Shown here in pieces: positions 28,840 to 37,597 of a DNA stretch of 64,000 nucleotides (positions within the stretch are counted from its first letter, which is position 1; the number at the start of each line of letters is the position of its first letter). The DNA is from Euryarchaeota archaeon UBA121 (GTDB lineage Archaea; Thermoplasmatota; Poseidoniia; Poseidoniales; Thalassarchaeaceae), in contig DANL01000059.1 in NCBI GenBank assembly GCA_002499865.1, positions 1 to 64,000 of the forward strand, given 5' to 3'. The position numbers and the translations under genes were made by a program. The notes under the pieces were generated by a model, which did no database searches, was not told the origin of the DNA, and saw only the letters and a list, made by a program, of their open reading frames with translations.

Positions 28840-30085
28840 AGAACTCATAACGGTTAGAGTCGGCCTAGATGATACCGATCATCCAGATTCCGGCTGTACT
28901 ACCCATTCTTTCAACTCACTACTGTATGAACTATCCAGAATCAAAGGAGTAGATGTACTAGATAGGATGCTTATCCGACTTTGGCCTTATGCCACAAGGA
29001 GAACTAGGGGTAACGGCGCACTTTCGTCCCGACTATCGTTGCCTATTGCATCAAAAGAACAGTTCTTGCAAACTTGCACTGATTGGTTTGACAAACTTCT
29101 ACAAGATATTGCCGATATCCCTCGAGATCAAAATTCCCCATCTCCCGCTCTCTTGATTTCCTTTGGAAAGGTGCCTGAGAACTGGTATTGGGAAGCAGTC
29201 AGAGGGGAGGTCGGTCTTGAAGATAGGGAGGAAGAAGTAAACTCATCTGGAATAACAGTTCTATCTCATCCGGATAAATGGGGCATAATTGGAGCTAGCT
29301 CAGCAATATCTTGGAATCCTCCAAGTGACCACTCGTGGGAGCTAATTGCTTGGAGGAAACCACATCTAGTAGGCACAAAAAGAATTGTTTCTAAGGATTC
29401 AGTGATGCAGTTATCCGAATTATTCGCGGACACATTCATGAATAGAGATCCCACTGCAGACAAGGGAATTATTGCACCAAGGACGCCCTGTCCAGTACTT
29501 TATGGAATACGTGGCGCAAGTAAAGAAGCCGTAGAATCGGCACATATCTGGATGCAAGATATTGGGACTAATGAGAAGTGTGACTTATGGGCATCTCACA
29601 TGTCAAATCAACTATCGGATGATCACCTTTTAGGGCCATCATTTGGTACAGTAATATCCGATCCAAGAGTATCAAAAGGAGCACATGCAAGCCTAAGGGT
29701 GATCTCAGATGGTTCGGGAGAGACTTTGGTCGCTTTCAGTGAAGGGGGACCGGTAAACAGACTTCTACGACAACTCTCTCCGGGAGATTTGGTTTCCTGG
29801 ATGGGACTGAGATCTCCAGACCAGGCCATCCATCTTGAAAAATTGAAGATTGTCTCGGCATCTCCCAGAATTACTTCTCGGCCTAGATGTTGTGGAAAGG
29901 CCATGAGGAGCAAGGGTAAAAATCAAGATCTATCATGCGATAGGTGTAAGAGGAAAGCTCCGAAATATTGGCTTTCAGACGAATGGTCTCCCGATATTCC
30001 TATTGCCTTTGACGGCTGGACCCAGCCTCCGCCTTCCCAGAGAAGGCATCTTTCCATGCCATTGGAACTCGGTGTCCCTTCTTAG
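28832..30085 (+). CDS. tiaS: tRNA-Ile2 2-agmatinylcytidine synthetase TiaS
   Basis: A 417-residue archaeal enzyme that attaches agmatine to C34 of the AUA-reading tRNA-Ile using ATP. Family marks are the N-terminal GLDDTDHPDSGCTTH, the RLWPYATRRTRGNGA block, the later RTPCPVLYGIRG segment and a C-terminal OB/zinc-ribbon region with CCGKAM and CDRCKRKAP. Length is normal. It overlaps the gmhB-like gene by 8 bases and is the last gene of that three-gene operon; the function is unrelated to heptose synthesis. Confidence 0.94.
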   Translation: MSKELITVRVGLDDTDHPDSGCTTHSFNSLLYELSRIKGVDVLDRMLIRLWPYATRRTRGNGALSSRLSLPIASKEQFLQTCTDWFDKLLQDIADIPRDQNSPSPALLISFGKVPENWYWEAVRGEVGLEDREEEVNSSGITVLSHPDKWGIIGASSAISWNPPSDHSWELIAWRKPHLVGTKRIVSKDSVMQLSELFADTFMNRDPTADKGIIAPRTPCPVLYGIRGASKEAVESAHIWMQDIGTNEKCDLWASHMSNQLSDDHLLGPSFGTVISDPRVSKGAHASLRVISDGSGETLVAFSEGGPVNRLLRQLSPGDLVSWMGLRSPDQAIHLEKLKIVSASPRITSRPRCCGKAMRSKGKNQDLSCDRCKRKAPKYWLSDEWSPDIPIAFDGWTQPPPSQRRHLSMPLELGVPS

Positions 30086-30096
30086 GTGATTATTTA

Positions 30097-30114
30097 TCTG
30101 ACATTATTGTCAGA
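30097..30114. promoter_or_regulatory. perfect palindrome between TATA-like element and start of a small membrane gene
   Basis: TCTGACA and TGTCAGA form perfect 7-base inverted arms around TTAT. A TATA-like TATTTAT (30091-30097) abuts the left arm and GTG 30120 follows 5 bases after the right arm. The position at the expected transcription start suggests an operator; it could also form a hairpin ending tiaS transcription. Confidence 0.4.
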
Positions 30115-30119
30115 AGGCC

Positions 30120-30320
30120 GTGGACACTGAATCAGTAATCCAGTTTGTCCTTGCATTAACTGCAATTTTTCTGCTTTCTTTGCTAATCCGCAATTTCAAG
30201 TCGGGCAGAAAAATCGAGAAATCCCAATACTCAGGATTGGCTAGATCCCCAGAGGAACTACTAAATCCATCGGCAGAGGCAATATCAGAAATGGAAGAAC
30301 TAATCTCAAAGCTCAACTGA
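30120..30320 (+). CDS. small single-pass membrane protein
   Basis: I do not recognise this 66-residue protein. It starts at GTG 30120, has one N-terminal hydrophobic helix (about residues 7-24, FVLALTAIFLLSLLI), then a basic patch and an acidic amphipathic C-terminus. A TATA-like element about 25 bases upstream and lack of a ribosome binding site fit leaderless expression. It fills the gap between tiaS and the convergent RecA-like ATPase gene, whose end it overlaps by 8 bases. Confidence 0.55.
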   Translation: MDTESVIQFVLALTAIFLLSLLIRNFKSGRKIEKSQYSGLARSPEELLNPSAEAISEMEELISKLN

Positions 30321-30897
30321 CTATTTTCTCTAGCCCCTTCTTAGTCATCCTGGCTAGAATCACTACATCTTCGCCAGAAATAATCCTTATGCCATCCTTT
30401 TTTGGGTGCTTAAGAAGTAAAAATGTCGCATATGTACTCTCAATCTGCTTACCTCCACGAGTCATCCAACCACTGTCAGAAATTCCAGATGCGTCTTCGT
30501 ATGATGACGAAGTTATGATTAGATTAGTCTTGTGAGCTATCGAAGACAGTTTCTTAGCAGCGGAGATGTCATCTTTCCTAGCTCTCCCATGATTTTCACA
30601 CCAGTCATCTACAACCACAACATCATCTCTTCCGAAGTCTTCAGTACCCCTGAGAATTAAGTCTAAATTTCCTGCAAAGTCCGATGAGAAATTTAGAATT
30701 GAGATTCTCATTAGGCCCTGCTCATCAATATCGTGCAGAATTTCCCTAAATCTATCTGGATCGGGCATTTTTCTGCAGGCCCATATTACTCTCCCCCGGT
30801 TCAATATTGTGTCTGAGACAATCCCCAGGCAAAGTGTGGTTTTTCCTGCTCCGGGCGATGCCGAAATATGCACTGCCTCTCCTTCGAAGTCAATCAC
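30313..30897 (-). CDS. RecA/KaiC-superfamily P-loop ATPase (RadB-like)
   Basis: A 194-residue protein made of one RecA-like core: Walker A ASPGAGKTT (about residues 13-21) and Walker B VVVVDDWC (about 92-99), then a sensor-like LIITSSSYED segment. It lacks the N-terminal helix-hairpin-helix of RadA, so it may be a RadB-type recombination accessory or another KaiC-like ATPase; sequence alone does not decide. The start is GTG 30897. It lies apart from known repair genes. Confidence 0.7.
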   Translation of the reverse strand: MIDFEGEAVHISASPGAGKTTLCLGIVSDTILNRGRVIWACRKMPDPDRFREILHDIDEQGLMRISILNFSSDFAGNLDLILRGTEDFGRDDVVVVDDWCENHGRARKDDISAAKKLSSIAHKTNLIITSSSYEDASGISDSGWMTRGGKQIESTYATFLLLKHPKKDGIRIISGEDVVILARMTKKGLEKIVS

Positions 30898-30992
30898 GAG
30901 TCACCGTATGTGACATAGTCAAAGAGGATTACTGAATCATTTTTCAGAGAAATATAATCAATCTCCTCACTCATCAGCTACACGGGAGAACC

Positions 30993-31280
30993 ATGAACGA
31001 GAGGATTCCGAGGCGCGAAGCGCCTGATTTTAGAGACTCCGAAGACGGACTAATCTCGTCAATAGTAGAAGACGGATTTCTGAACGTGGCTCTAGATGAT
31101 GCAAATCAGTACGGACCCCATGCAATGATCATATTCCTTGGTTTGGCTTCAGTTCTAACAGGCTCTATTTTGGGATTAGCTATGATCGATCCAATACTCT
31201 CGGCCGGAACCGTAATCCTAATAGTTGGTATCTTTCTAACCAAATATCTGATTGCAAAGTTTTCGTTCTTTGGGGGATAG
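30993..31280 (+). CDS. small two-helix membrane protein
   Basis: An unrecognised 95-residue protein. The first 40 residues are charged and cytoplasmic-like, then two hydrophobic helices follow (about 43-65 and 69-88). A GGGAG ribosome binding site lies 5 bases before ATG 30993, and a TATA-like AAATATAAT is found about 45 bases upstream. It is convergent with purB, and a T6 run follows the stop. Confidence 0.68.
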   Translation: MNERIPRREAPDFRDSEDGLISSIVEDGFLNVALDDANQYGPHAMIIFLGLASVLTGSILGLAMIDPILSAGTVILIVGIFLTKYLIAKFSFFGG

Positions 31281-31284
31281 TTGG

Positions 31285-31290
31285 TTTTTT
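31285..31290 (+). terminator. T-run terminator after the two-helix membrane gene
   Basis: TTTTTT begins 5 bases after the stop at 31280, in the gap before the convergent purB gene. T-runs without hairpins are the usual archaeal termination signal. Confidence 0.4.
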
Positions 31291-31311
31291 GTCATCATTA
31301 AGTCCCAAAAT

Positions 31312-32673
31312 CTACATGAATCCACGTGCAATTGAAACTGCATTATCTACGATTTCACCAGAAACACCTAGGTGACTCTCAGGAGAGAATAGATAATTCA
31401 ACTCATTTTCATCGAAGACAGAGCTAATCTGCTCATTCTCAGAACATACGGCCTTCAAATGTCTTCCAGAGCTCAATGCCTCCATCGAGCAGCTCCTGAG
31501 AACCTCATGAGCCTCATCTCTGGGCATGTTGCCGTCTACAAGTGCTAACATGACCTTCTCAGCCATCACTAGACCTTTCTGGGATTCTATGTTCTGCAAC
31601 ATCCGGTCTCTGTCGACTACCAGTCTAGACATCACCCTGTCACACTTCGCAATGATGTCATCAAGCAAAATCATTGAATGCGAAAGCGTGAATCTCTCAG
31701 AAGATGAGTTTGCAAGATCTCTTTCGTGCCAAAGAAGTGCATTCTCGTAAGAAGGAATTATCATCGATCTAACAATTCTTGCCAGCCCACACGCATTCTC
31801 CGCCGTAATGGGATTTCTTTTGTGAGCCATAGTGGAAGATCCAACCTGCTTTTCAACGTCAAACGCCTCTGCAACCTCTGCAATCTCACTTCTCTGGAGA
31901 TTCCTGACCTCTTGTAGTATCTTTTCTACAGTTGTAGATACATTCGCCATCCACCCTACCCATTCAATGTAGCGATCTCTCCCGACTACTTGCGTGGTGG
32001 CCACTGGAACTTCCAAACCTAACTCCCCAAGGATAAGCCTCTGCAACTCTAGTGCATTTTCTCCTTGTGCCGCTCCAGTACCAACTGCCCCCAGGAACTT
32101 ACCAGCAATAATCCTCGATCTCATTGAGTTGAGTCTTTCTAGGTGCCTCCTAAACTCGTCTACCCATACCGCAACCTTGATTCCGAATGTTATTGGTACG
32201 GCGGCCTGCCCATGAGTTCTGCCGATCATAATCGTATCCCTCTCCCTCTCAGCTAAATCACACAACGTCCTCATTAGTGATTTTAGTGAGTCTAATTGTA
32301 GATCTACACTGTCTTTTATCTGAAGGGCAACAGCGGAGTCAACTATGTCATTACTAGTGGCTCCCAGGTGTATGCACCAGCCCGCCTCCCCAGCAGCTTC
32401 GGCCATGGCCTTGGTAAGTGCCATGATGTCATGTTTCGTCTCCGCCTCTATTTCCTCCACTCTATCTGCCGTGACTATTCCCGGGTCTGAAATATCTGCA
32501 ACGATATCATAGTGCTCAGCACTAACTCTTCCCATCTTGCAATGGGCCCAGACAAGAGCTCTTTCCACCTCCAGCTGCCTAGAGTGACGCCCTTCTCTCG
32601 ACCAAATTGCTTTGGCCTCTTCTCGTCCATATCTGTAGTCCAGAGGTGAAACCGACATTGTATCCTCAAACAT
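31312..32673 (-). CDS. purB: adenylosuccinate lyase
   Basis: A 453-residue fumarase/aspartase-superfamily enzyme acting twice in purine synthesis: it cleaves SAICAR and adenylosuccinate, releasing fumarate. The superfamily signature SSTMAHKRNP, the TSNDIVD and the GRTHGQAAVP blocks are visible. ATG 32673 is used; ATG 32658 (MSVSPLDYRYG) is an equally good start because conserved sequence begins there. It lies 24 bases downstream of the Dph6-like gene on the same strand. Confidence 0.95.
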   Translation of the reverse strand: MFEDTMSVSPLDYRYGREEAKAIWSREGRHSRQLEVERALVWAHCKMGRVSAEHYDIVADISDPGIVTADRVEEIEAETKHDIMALTKAMAEAAGEAGWCIHLGATSNDIVDSAVALQIKDSVDLQLDSLKSLMRTLCDLAERERDTIMIGRTHGQAAVPITFGIKVAVWVDEFRRHLERLNSMRSRIIAGKFLGAVGTGAAQGENALELQRLILGELGLEVPVATTQVVGRDRYIEWVGWMANVSTTVEKILQEVRNLQRSEIAEVAEAFDVEKQVGSSTMAHKRNPITAENACGLARIVRSMIIPSYENALLWHERDLANSSSERFTLSHSMILLDDIIAKCDRVMSRLVVDRDRMLQNIESQKGLVMAEKVMLALVDGNMPRDEAHEVLRSCSMEALSSGRHLKAVCSENEQISSVFDENELNYLFSPESHLGVSGEIVDNAVSIARGFM

Positions 32674-32697
32674 GCGACCGGTACATCCGGTTTGAGC

Positions 32698-33450
32698 CTA
32701 GCGATTAGAAGTCAGCCGACCAGAGGAAATATTCCAAGACCCTCTATCCCTTTGCCATGACATTTCTCCATCCAGTTTAATCCTTTTTTTCATATGGGGG
32801 GAGTCCAAAACTAAAGTCTCGTATTCTCCTCCCTCTCCATCGGCATTGAACCTGAATTTTGATGAGATTCTAATTAGCTCTTCCACATCCGAAAGCCCCA
32901 ATTTCCTCCCTATCCACTCACTATCCAGGCCATCAGATGTGACTGATGAAATCCTGACATCAAAACCAAGTCTTGGTAAGGATCTGATATGTTCGTTAGG
33001 ACTATGGTGCCACAGTGGCGAGAATGATTTAATGCCAATATTGGAGCACATCCTCTCAATCCTTGTTCTCTGGTAGTCGGATCTAAGAGCGCCCGAGACT
33101 AGAGCATCGATTTCTAGTACTCCTTCGTGCAGAATTATGCCCTCGCTATCCCAATTATCAGGCCAGAATAGATCGAAATCTTCAGCAGGATTACTTATCC
33201 CGGATAGTCCCCGTTGCAAATCTAGCATCTCCTCCTCTTCTGCACCTTCTGTAATAATGGGGAGCCATGGGATATTGGAGGAGGCTGATTGTAGTCCTGC
33301 GACACAGACTCCTCCCGTCTGAAACATCATTGAATCATCCCCTGTAACGCATAGTGTAACTAGGGCTCGAACATCCCAGCCCCTCATTAGAGCCCACCAA
33401 GTTGCGTATGTCGAGTCCTTTCCTCCAGAGCATAACACGGCCACACGCAT
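32698..33450 (-). CDS. dph6: diphthine-ammonia ligase (Dph6) / ATP-pyrophosphatase family protein
   Basis: A 250-residue member of the DUF71 N-type ATP pyrophosphatases. The PP-loop LCSGGKDSTYA is at the N-terminus, and the family marks ALRSDYQRTRIE and GEGGEYETLVLD are present. Dph6 makes the last amidation step of diphthamide on EF-2, and an EF-2 with the target His is encoded at 42898-45105. TTG 33465 would add 5 residues, but ATG 33450 is preferred because it leads directly into MRVAVLCSGG. A role in another amidation cannot be excluded. Confidence 0.87.
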   Translation of the reverse strand: MRVAVLCSGGKDSTYATWWALMRGWDVRALVTLCVTGDDSMMFQTGGVCVAGLQSASSNIPWLPIITEGAEEEEMLDLQRGLSGISNPAEDFDLFWPDNWDSEGIILHEGVLEIDALVSGALRSDYQRTRIERMCSNIGIKSFSPLWHHSPNEHIRSLPRLGFDVRISSVTSDGLDSEWIGRKLGLSDVEELIRISSKFRFNADGEGGEYETLVLDSPHMKKRIKLDGEMSWQRDRGSWNISSGRLTSNR

Positions 33451-33549
33451 GTATCCACGAACCAACCATTCGGCTTGAATGCAACGAAGGAAGACGCTCT
33501 ACTCAACTAACCTTGATAAGAGGCCCTTGATGCATGCATACTGATTACG

Positions 33550-34257
33550 ATGCAACCGAGCGGCCGCGGATACGACTCTTCAGTAGGAACTTTCTCACCA
33601 GACGGACGACTTCACCAAGTTGAGTACGCCCGTGAATCAGTAAAGAGAGGCTCCACAACCGTTGGTGTAAAATTCAGAGATGGCGTCATATTGATAGTAG
33701 CTAAGAGAATACCCAGTAAGCTGGTAATTCCCGAGTCAATAGAGAAGATGTACAAGATAGACGATCACATTGGAATCACCACATCTGGATTAGTCGCAGA
33801 TGCAAGACAATTGGTCGACAGGGCTAGGGTACAATGCCAAATCAACAAGATGACCTATGGTGACTCCATTGATGTAACAGATCTGGTCAAGAAAATGTGC
33901 GATTACAAGCAATCATTCACCCAGTATGGCGGTGCTAGGCCTTTTGGAACCGCGTTACTGATAGCCGGAGTTGATTCTGACGGCCCACATCTATACGAAA
34001 CAGATCCTTCCGGAGCTTATGGCTCATATCAGGCAGGGGCTATTGGAAGCGGGCGAAGCGAGGTCATATCTTACTTTGAAGAGAAGTGGAAGCCAGAGAT
34101 GACAGAAAATGCGGCAATAAAAATAGGGTTAGAGGCACTTTCAAAGACATTCGAAGACGGGCTTTCCGAGGAATCAGTAGAAATCTGTGTCATAAACTCA
34201 GAAGGTTACAGGGAGCTCACCGCTACAGATTTGGAGAAGCATATTTCCAAGCTCTGA
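33550..34257 (+). CDS. psmA: proteasome alpha subunit
   Basis: A 235-residue 20S proteasome alpha subunit. The N-terminal helix RGYDSSVGTFSPDGRLHQVEYA is the alpha-type signature that forms the gated entry ring. It assembles with beta subunits, which are not in this window, into the cytoplasmic protease. It heads the SBDS-exosome-ribosome cluster, an arrangement well known in euryarchaea. ATG 33550 gives the expected N-terminus. Confidence 0.96.
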   Translation: MQPSGRGYDSSVGTFSPDGRLHQVEYARESVKRGSTTVGVKFRDGVILIVAKRIPSKLVIPESIEKMYKIDDHIGITTSGLVADARQLVDRARVQCQINKMTYGDSIDVTDLVKKMCDYKQSFTQYGGARPFGTALLIAGVDSDGPHLYETDPSGAYGSYQAGAIGSGRSEVISYFEEKWKPEMTENAAIKIGLEALSKTFEDGLSEESVEICVINSEGYRELTATDLEKHISKL

Positions 34258-34304
34258 AATAATAACTCCACTATGTCCTTATGCTTGTAGCATCTACGAC
34301 TTAC

Positions 34305-34994
34305 ATGGTTAGTCTTGATGATGCGGTTATCGCCAGACTAGAAAAGGGCGGCTCAAGATATGAGATTTTAGTCGATCCTGATTTGGTCGATGCTTGGAAG
34401 GAGGATCACTCTTCTGTCGATTTGGATGAACTTCTGGCTGTCAGTGAGGTCTGGACAGACTCTAGAAATGGCGAGAGGCCCACATCAGATGCATTGGAAA
34501 GCGTATTTGGAAGTAACGAGCTTCGACAATGCGTGGAGATTATTCTGAAACAGGGATCCATTCAATTAACTACCGCTCAGAGAAAGAAAATGGTCGAAGA
34601 GAAGAAGCTCCAGATCATTAATGAAATTGCAACCACTGCTACTGACCCCAAGACAAGAATGCCACATCCTAGAACTAGAATAGAGAACGCTCTCGAAGAG
34701 GCTCGTTTCTCTGTCGACCCATTCAAGTCTGTTGAGGGCCAAGTTTCAGATGCCGTAAAGGTACTGAAGCCACTAATTCCTCTTCAATTCATTACAATAC
34801 GTCTGGCCTTCAAGATTCCCGGCTCATCTTACGGGTCTGTTAATCAAATTCTCAGAGACCTAGTAATTCGTCAAGAATGGCTCACTGATGGGACATGGGC
34901 ATGTGTCGTCGAGGTCCCGGGAGGCATGAAGAACGAGCTGATTAGCAAGGTCGCGAGTAGGGCATCTGAGGCCGAAGTCAAGGAGCTTGACTGA
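34305..34994 (+). CDS. sdo1: ribosome maturation protein SBDS (Sdo1)
   Basis: A 229-residue SBDS-family protein that promotes release of the anti-association factor from the large ribosomal subunit, with EF-2-family GTPases. The start MVSLDDAVIARLEKGG is the archaeal family start, so ATG 34305 is chosen over ATG 34281, which would add 8 residues. The FYSH domain (about 1-90), the central helical domain and the C-terminal ferredoxin-like domain all appear complete. It lies between psmA and the exosome genes. Confidence 0.94.
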   Translation: MVSLDDAVIARLEKGGSRYEILVDPDLVDAWKEDHSSVDLDELLAVSEVWTDSRNGERPTSDALESVFGSNELRQCVEIILKQGSIQLTTAQRKKMVEEKKLQIINEIATTATDPKTRMPHPRTRIENALEEARFSVDPFKSVEGQVSDAVKVLKPLIPLQFITIRLAFKIPGSSYGSVNQILRDLVIRQEWLTDGTWACVVEVPGGMKNELISKVASRASEAEVKELD

Positions 34995-35025
34995 CTTCTC
35001 ACCGTAGGTGTCGACATCAACGGTT

Positions 35026-35727
35026 ATGAATAGTAGGCCGGTCGGGCAGCTCGATAACATGAGTATTGAGAGCAGCGCGGACGGTCCGCGAGACACGCAA
35101 CGTACCCTCGTCGTTGTGCCAGGAGAAGACCTGGGATCATCAGAGGGGATTGAAGCTGGACATGGCGTTTTAGTCGTCGGGGACAGAATAATATCGACAA
35201 AACAAGGAAAAATGAGTAGAAAGGGAAATACAATTTCTGTTAGCCCTTTGCATACAAGATATATGCCTAGGCCTGGAGACTTAGTGATAGGCCACATAGA
35301 GGGGTGTACCAACAACATATGGTTTGTTGACATAGGCGCCCCGTTCAACTCGATTCTGCCAATGAGTCTCGGCCCAGCTAAGGTCGAGTTTGGAGGCACT
35401 AGGAAAATACTAGACATTGGCGACTCTATTCTTTGTAGGGTTCAGGAGGTCGAAGAAACACATCAAAGCGTCGTCACTATGAAAGGAATGGGCCTCAGAA
35501 AGATTCGTTCGGGCGCACTGGATGAATTAGATCCGCATCTCTTAGGGAGACTCATAGGAAAAGGAGGGGCGTTCCTCAGGGAAATGAAGATGCAGACTGA
35601 CTGTAGAATAGTCGTCGCCGATAATGGCCGTCTCTGGATCGATGGAGAGCTTGAAAATATATTAGAGGTCAGAAAGAGGATTAATAGCATATCTTCAGAG
35701 GCCAAAATGATAGGAGTTGATGCATAG
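35026..35727 (+). CDS. rrp4: exosome subunit Rrp4 (S1/KH RNA-binding cap)
   Basis: This S1- and KH-domain cap protein binds RNA substrates at the entry pore of the archaeal exosome. The N-terminal domain starts at RTLVVVPGEDLG, the S1 domain follows (DLVIGHIEG to VTMKG), and the KH GXXG loop is GRLIGKGG. The start is uncertain: ATG 35026 is used, with GTG 35008 and ATG 35059 in the same frame. The stop overlaps the rrp41 start by one base (TAGTG), so the two are translationally coupled. Confidence 0.92.
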   Translation: MNSRPVGQLDNMSIESSADGPRDTQRTLVVVPGEDLGSSEGIEAGHGVLVVGDRIISTKQGKMSRKGNTISVSPLHTRYMPRPGDLVIGHIEGCTNNIWFVDIGAPFNSILPMSLGPAKVEFGGTRKILDIGDSILCRVQEVEETHQSVVTMKGMGLRKIRSGALDELDPHLLGRLIGKGGAFLREMKMQTDCRIVVADNGRLWIDGELENILEVRKRINSISSEAKMIGVDA

Positions 35728-36443
35728 TGGGTGGTTACGGAGATGTTCAGATGATTGATGAAAACGGACTGAGGATGGATGGCAGAAAGCCAGGAGACCT
35801 TAGGCCAATATCAATAGAAACAGGCGTAATCCCTGTCGCAGATGGCTCATGCAGGATGGTTTGGGGTACCAATGAGGCCATAGTTGCAGTTTACGGGCCA
35901 ATGGAAGCGCACCCTAGAAAGATCCAACGCCAAGACAGGGCGGTCATAGATGTCGCATACAACATGGCGCCATTCTCTACCACCGATAGGATAAGACCAG
36001 GCTTCAACCGTCGAAGTAGGGAGATAAGTAAGGTTACCAAAGATGCTTTGGAGAGCGTAGTTCTCTTGGAGCTATACCCAAGATCAAAGATTAGAGTAAG
36101 TATCGAAATTGTATCTGCAGAAGCAGGAACTAGGTGTGTAGGTCTCACTGCCGCCTCAGTCGCCCTTGCCGATGCTGGAATTCCAATGACAGACATGGTC
36201 ATCAGTGTAGCTAGTGGCAAGGTCAACGATGTCGTAGTTTGTGACTTGAACAAAGAAGAGGACAATTATGGAGAAGCAGATCTTCCTATGGGGATACTCC
36301 CTAACACCGGAGAGTTAGTATTCCTACAAATGGATGGCGACTTATCGCCAGATGAATTCAAGCAGGCTTGGGACTACAACGTAGACGCCGCCATGGAAGT
36401 TCACAAACTAATGATTGATGCACTAAAGGGAGGTGACAACTAA
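35727..36443 (+). CDS. rrp41: exosome catalytic subunit Rrp41
   Basis: A 238-residue RNase PH-fold protein, the active 3'-5' phosphorolytic exonuclease of the archaeal exosome. The marks MEAHPRKIQRQDRA, FSTTDRIRPG and the catalytic-region SGKVNDVVVCDLNKEEDNYG, with acidic residues typical of Rrp41, are present. The start is GTG 35727 overlapping the rrp4 stop; ATG 35751 is an alternative. The stop overlaps the rrp42 start by one base. Confidence 0.95.
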   Translation: MGGYGDVQMIDENGLRMDGRKPGDLRPISIETGVIPVADGSCRMVWGTNEAIVAVYGPMEAHPRKIQRQDRAVIDVAYNMAPFSTTDRIRPGFNRRSREISKVTKDALESVVLLELYPRSKIRVSIEIVSAEAGTRCVGLTAASVALADAGIPMTDMVISVASGKVNDVVVCDLNKEEDNYGEADLPMGILPNTGELVFLQMDGDLSPDEFKQAWDYNVDAAMEVHKLMIDALKGGDN

Positions 36444-37216
36444 TGTCCGCCCCAACAGTCCCCAATCTACTTAGGGACCATCTCGCGGATCTCGCACAAA
36501 ACGACTCTAGGCTGGATGGTAGAGAGCAGTTTGGAGCGAGAGAACTCAAATTAGAAACAGGAATTCTCCCAAGGGCCGAAGGTTCCGCCAGAGTCACAAT
36601 GGGCAATACAATAGTATTGGCAGGGGTCAAGTTCCAGCTAATGACTCCATATCCAGACAGGCCCAATCAAGGCGGTTTGATGTGTTCATGTGAGGTAAGG
36701 CCGATAGCAGGAAGACACTGGGAGGCAGGGCCACCCAGTCCCGAAGCAATAGAGCTAGGAAGAGTAGTAGATCGTGGCATCAGAGAATCTGGATGTATCG
36801 ATGTTGACGATCTCTGTATTATTCCCGGAGAAAAGGCTTGGCAGGTCATTCTAGATCTTCATGCAATATCTGATGACGGCAACCTATTCGATGCGTTCGC
36901 CTTAGCAGGTATAGCCGCTCTAAGGAGCGCGACAGTTCCTGCAGAGAGGTTTGAAGTAGGCCAAGATTCGCCTCTAAAGGTATCCAAGAAGCCGATTATG
37001 TGTTCCTACCACAAGGTAGGAGGAAGATTCGTTTATGACGCATCATACAAGGAAGAATTGGGAGGAGACGAGAGAATTCATATTACTCTGGGCGATGATA
37101 ATCACGTCCACTCTCTCCAGAAGGGTCTAAAGGGAATCTTCACGGCAGAAGAGTTTGAAGAGATAATGGAGCACGCCAAGTCTAGGTGCGCTGAGTTAAG
37201 GAAAATTGTAGACTGA
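36443..37216 (+). CDS. rrp42: exosome subunit Rrp42
   Basis: A 257-residue RNase PH-fold protein that is catalytically inactive but pairs with Rrp41 to build the hexameric exosome ring. The family pattern LDGREQFGARELKLETG, the RVVDRGIRESGCID block and the C-terminal half are intact. The ATG start overlaps the rrp41 stop (TAATG). It is followed by the L37Ae gene 12 bases after its stop. Confidence 0.95.
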   Translation: MSAPTVPNLLRDHLADLAQNDSRLDGREQFGARELKLETGILPRAEGSARVTMGNTIVLAGVKFQLMTPYPDRPNQGGLMCSCEVRPIAGRHWEAGPPSPEAIELGRVVDRGIRESGCIDVDDLCIIPGEKAWQVILDLHAISDDGNLFDAFALAGIAALRSATVPAERFEVGQDSPLKVSKKPIMCSYHKVGGRFVYDASYKEELGGDERIHITLGDDNHVHSLQKGLKGIFTAEEFEEIMEHAKSRCAELRKIVD

Positions 37217-37228
37217 TAGGTGATTTGG

Positions 37229-37597
37229 ATGGCAAAAAGAACACAGAAAGCAGGCTTAACCGCGCGCTTTGGATCTAGATACGGAGTTAGTGTAAGGAGG
37301 AGAGCAGGATCCGCTCTGAAAAAGAAATCAAGGCAATATGTATGCCCTTCATGTCAGTATCCAAAGGTCAGGAGAAAGGCTGCAGGAATTTGGGAATGCA
37401 AGAAATGTAACTATACATTTACAGGGGGAGTTTGGGAACCCTTTACCAGAGCTTCCGATGCAAATAATAGGGTAGTAAGAAGATCAATGGAGGGCGCAAC
37501 AGCTACCGATATGGCAGTCATCGCCCAGCAGGCCGCTATTGACTTCGAAAGAAAATTAGTGGAGGCGGACGAAGTTGCCGACTCTGAAGAAGAATGA
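37229..37597 (+). CDS. rpl37ae: ribosomal protein eL43 (L37Ae)
   Basis: A 122-residue large-subunit ribosomal protein with the zinc ribbon CPSC...CKKC (about residues 38-59). A strong ribosome binding site AGGTGAT (37218-37224) sits 4 bases before ATG 37229 and decides this start over GTG 37220. The C-terminal 40 residues are an acidic extension longer than in most L37Ae proteins. It continues the exosome operon and its end overlaps the next gene by 23 bases. Confidence 0.94.
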   Translation: MAKRTQKAGLTARFGSRYGVSVRRRAGSALKKKSRQYVCPSCQYPKVRRKAAGIWECKKCNYTFTGGVWEPFTRASDANNRVVRRSMEGATATDMAVIAQQAAIDFERKLVEADEVADSEEE

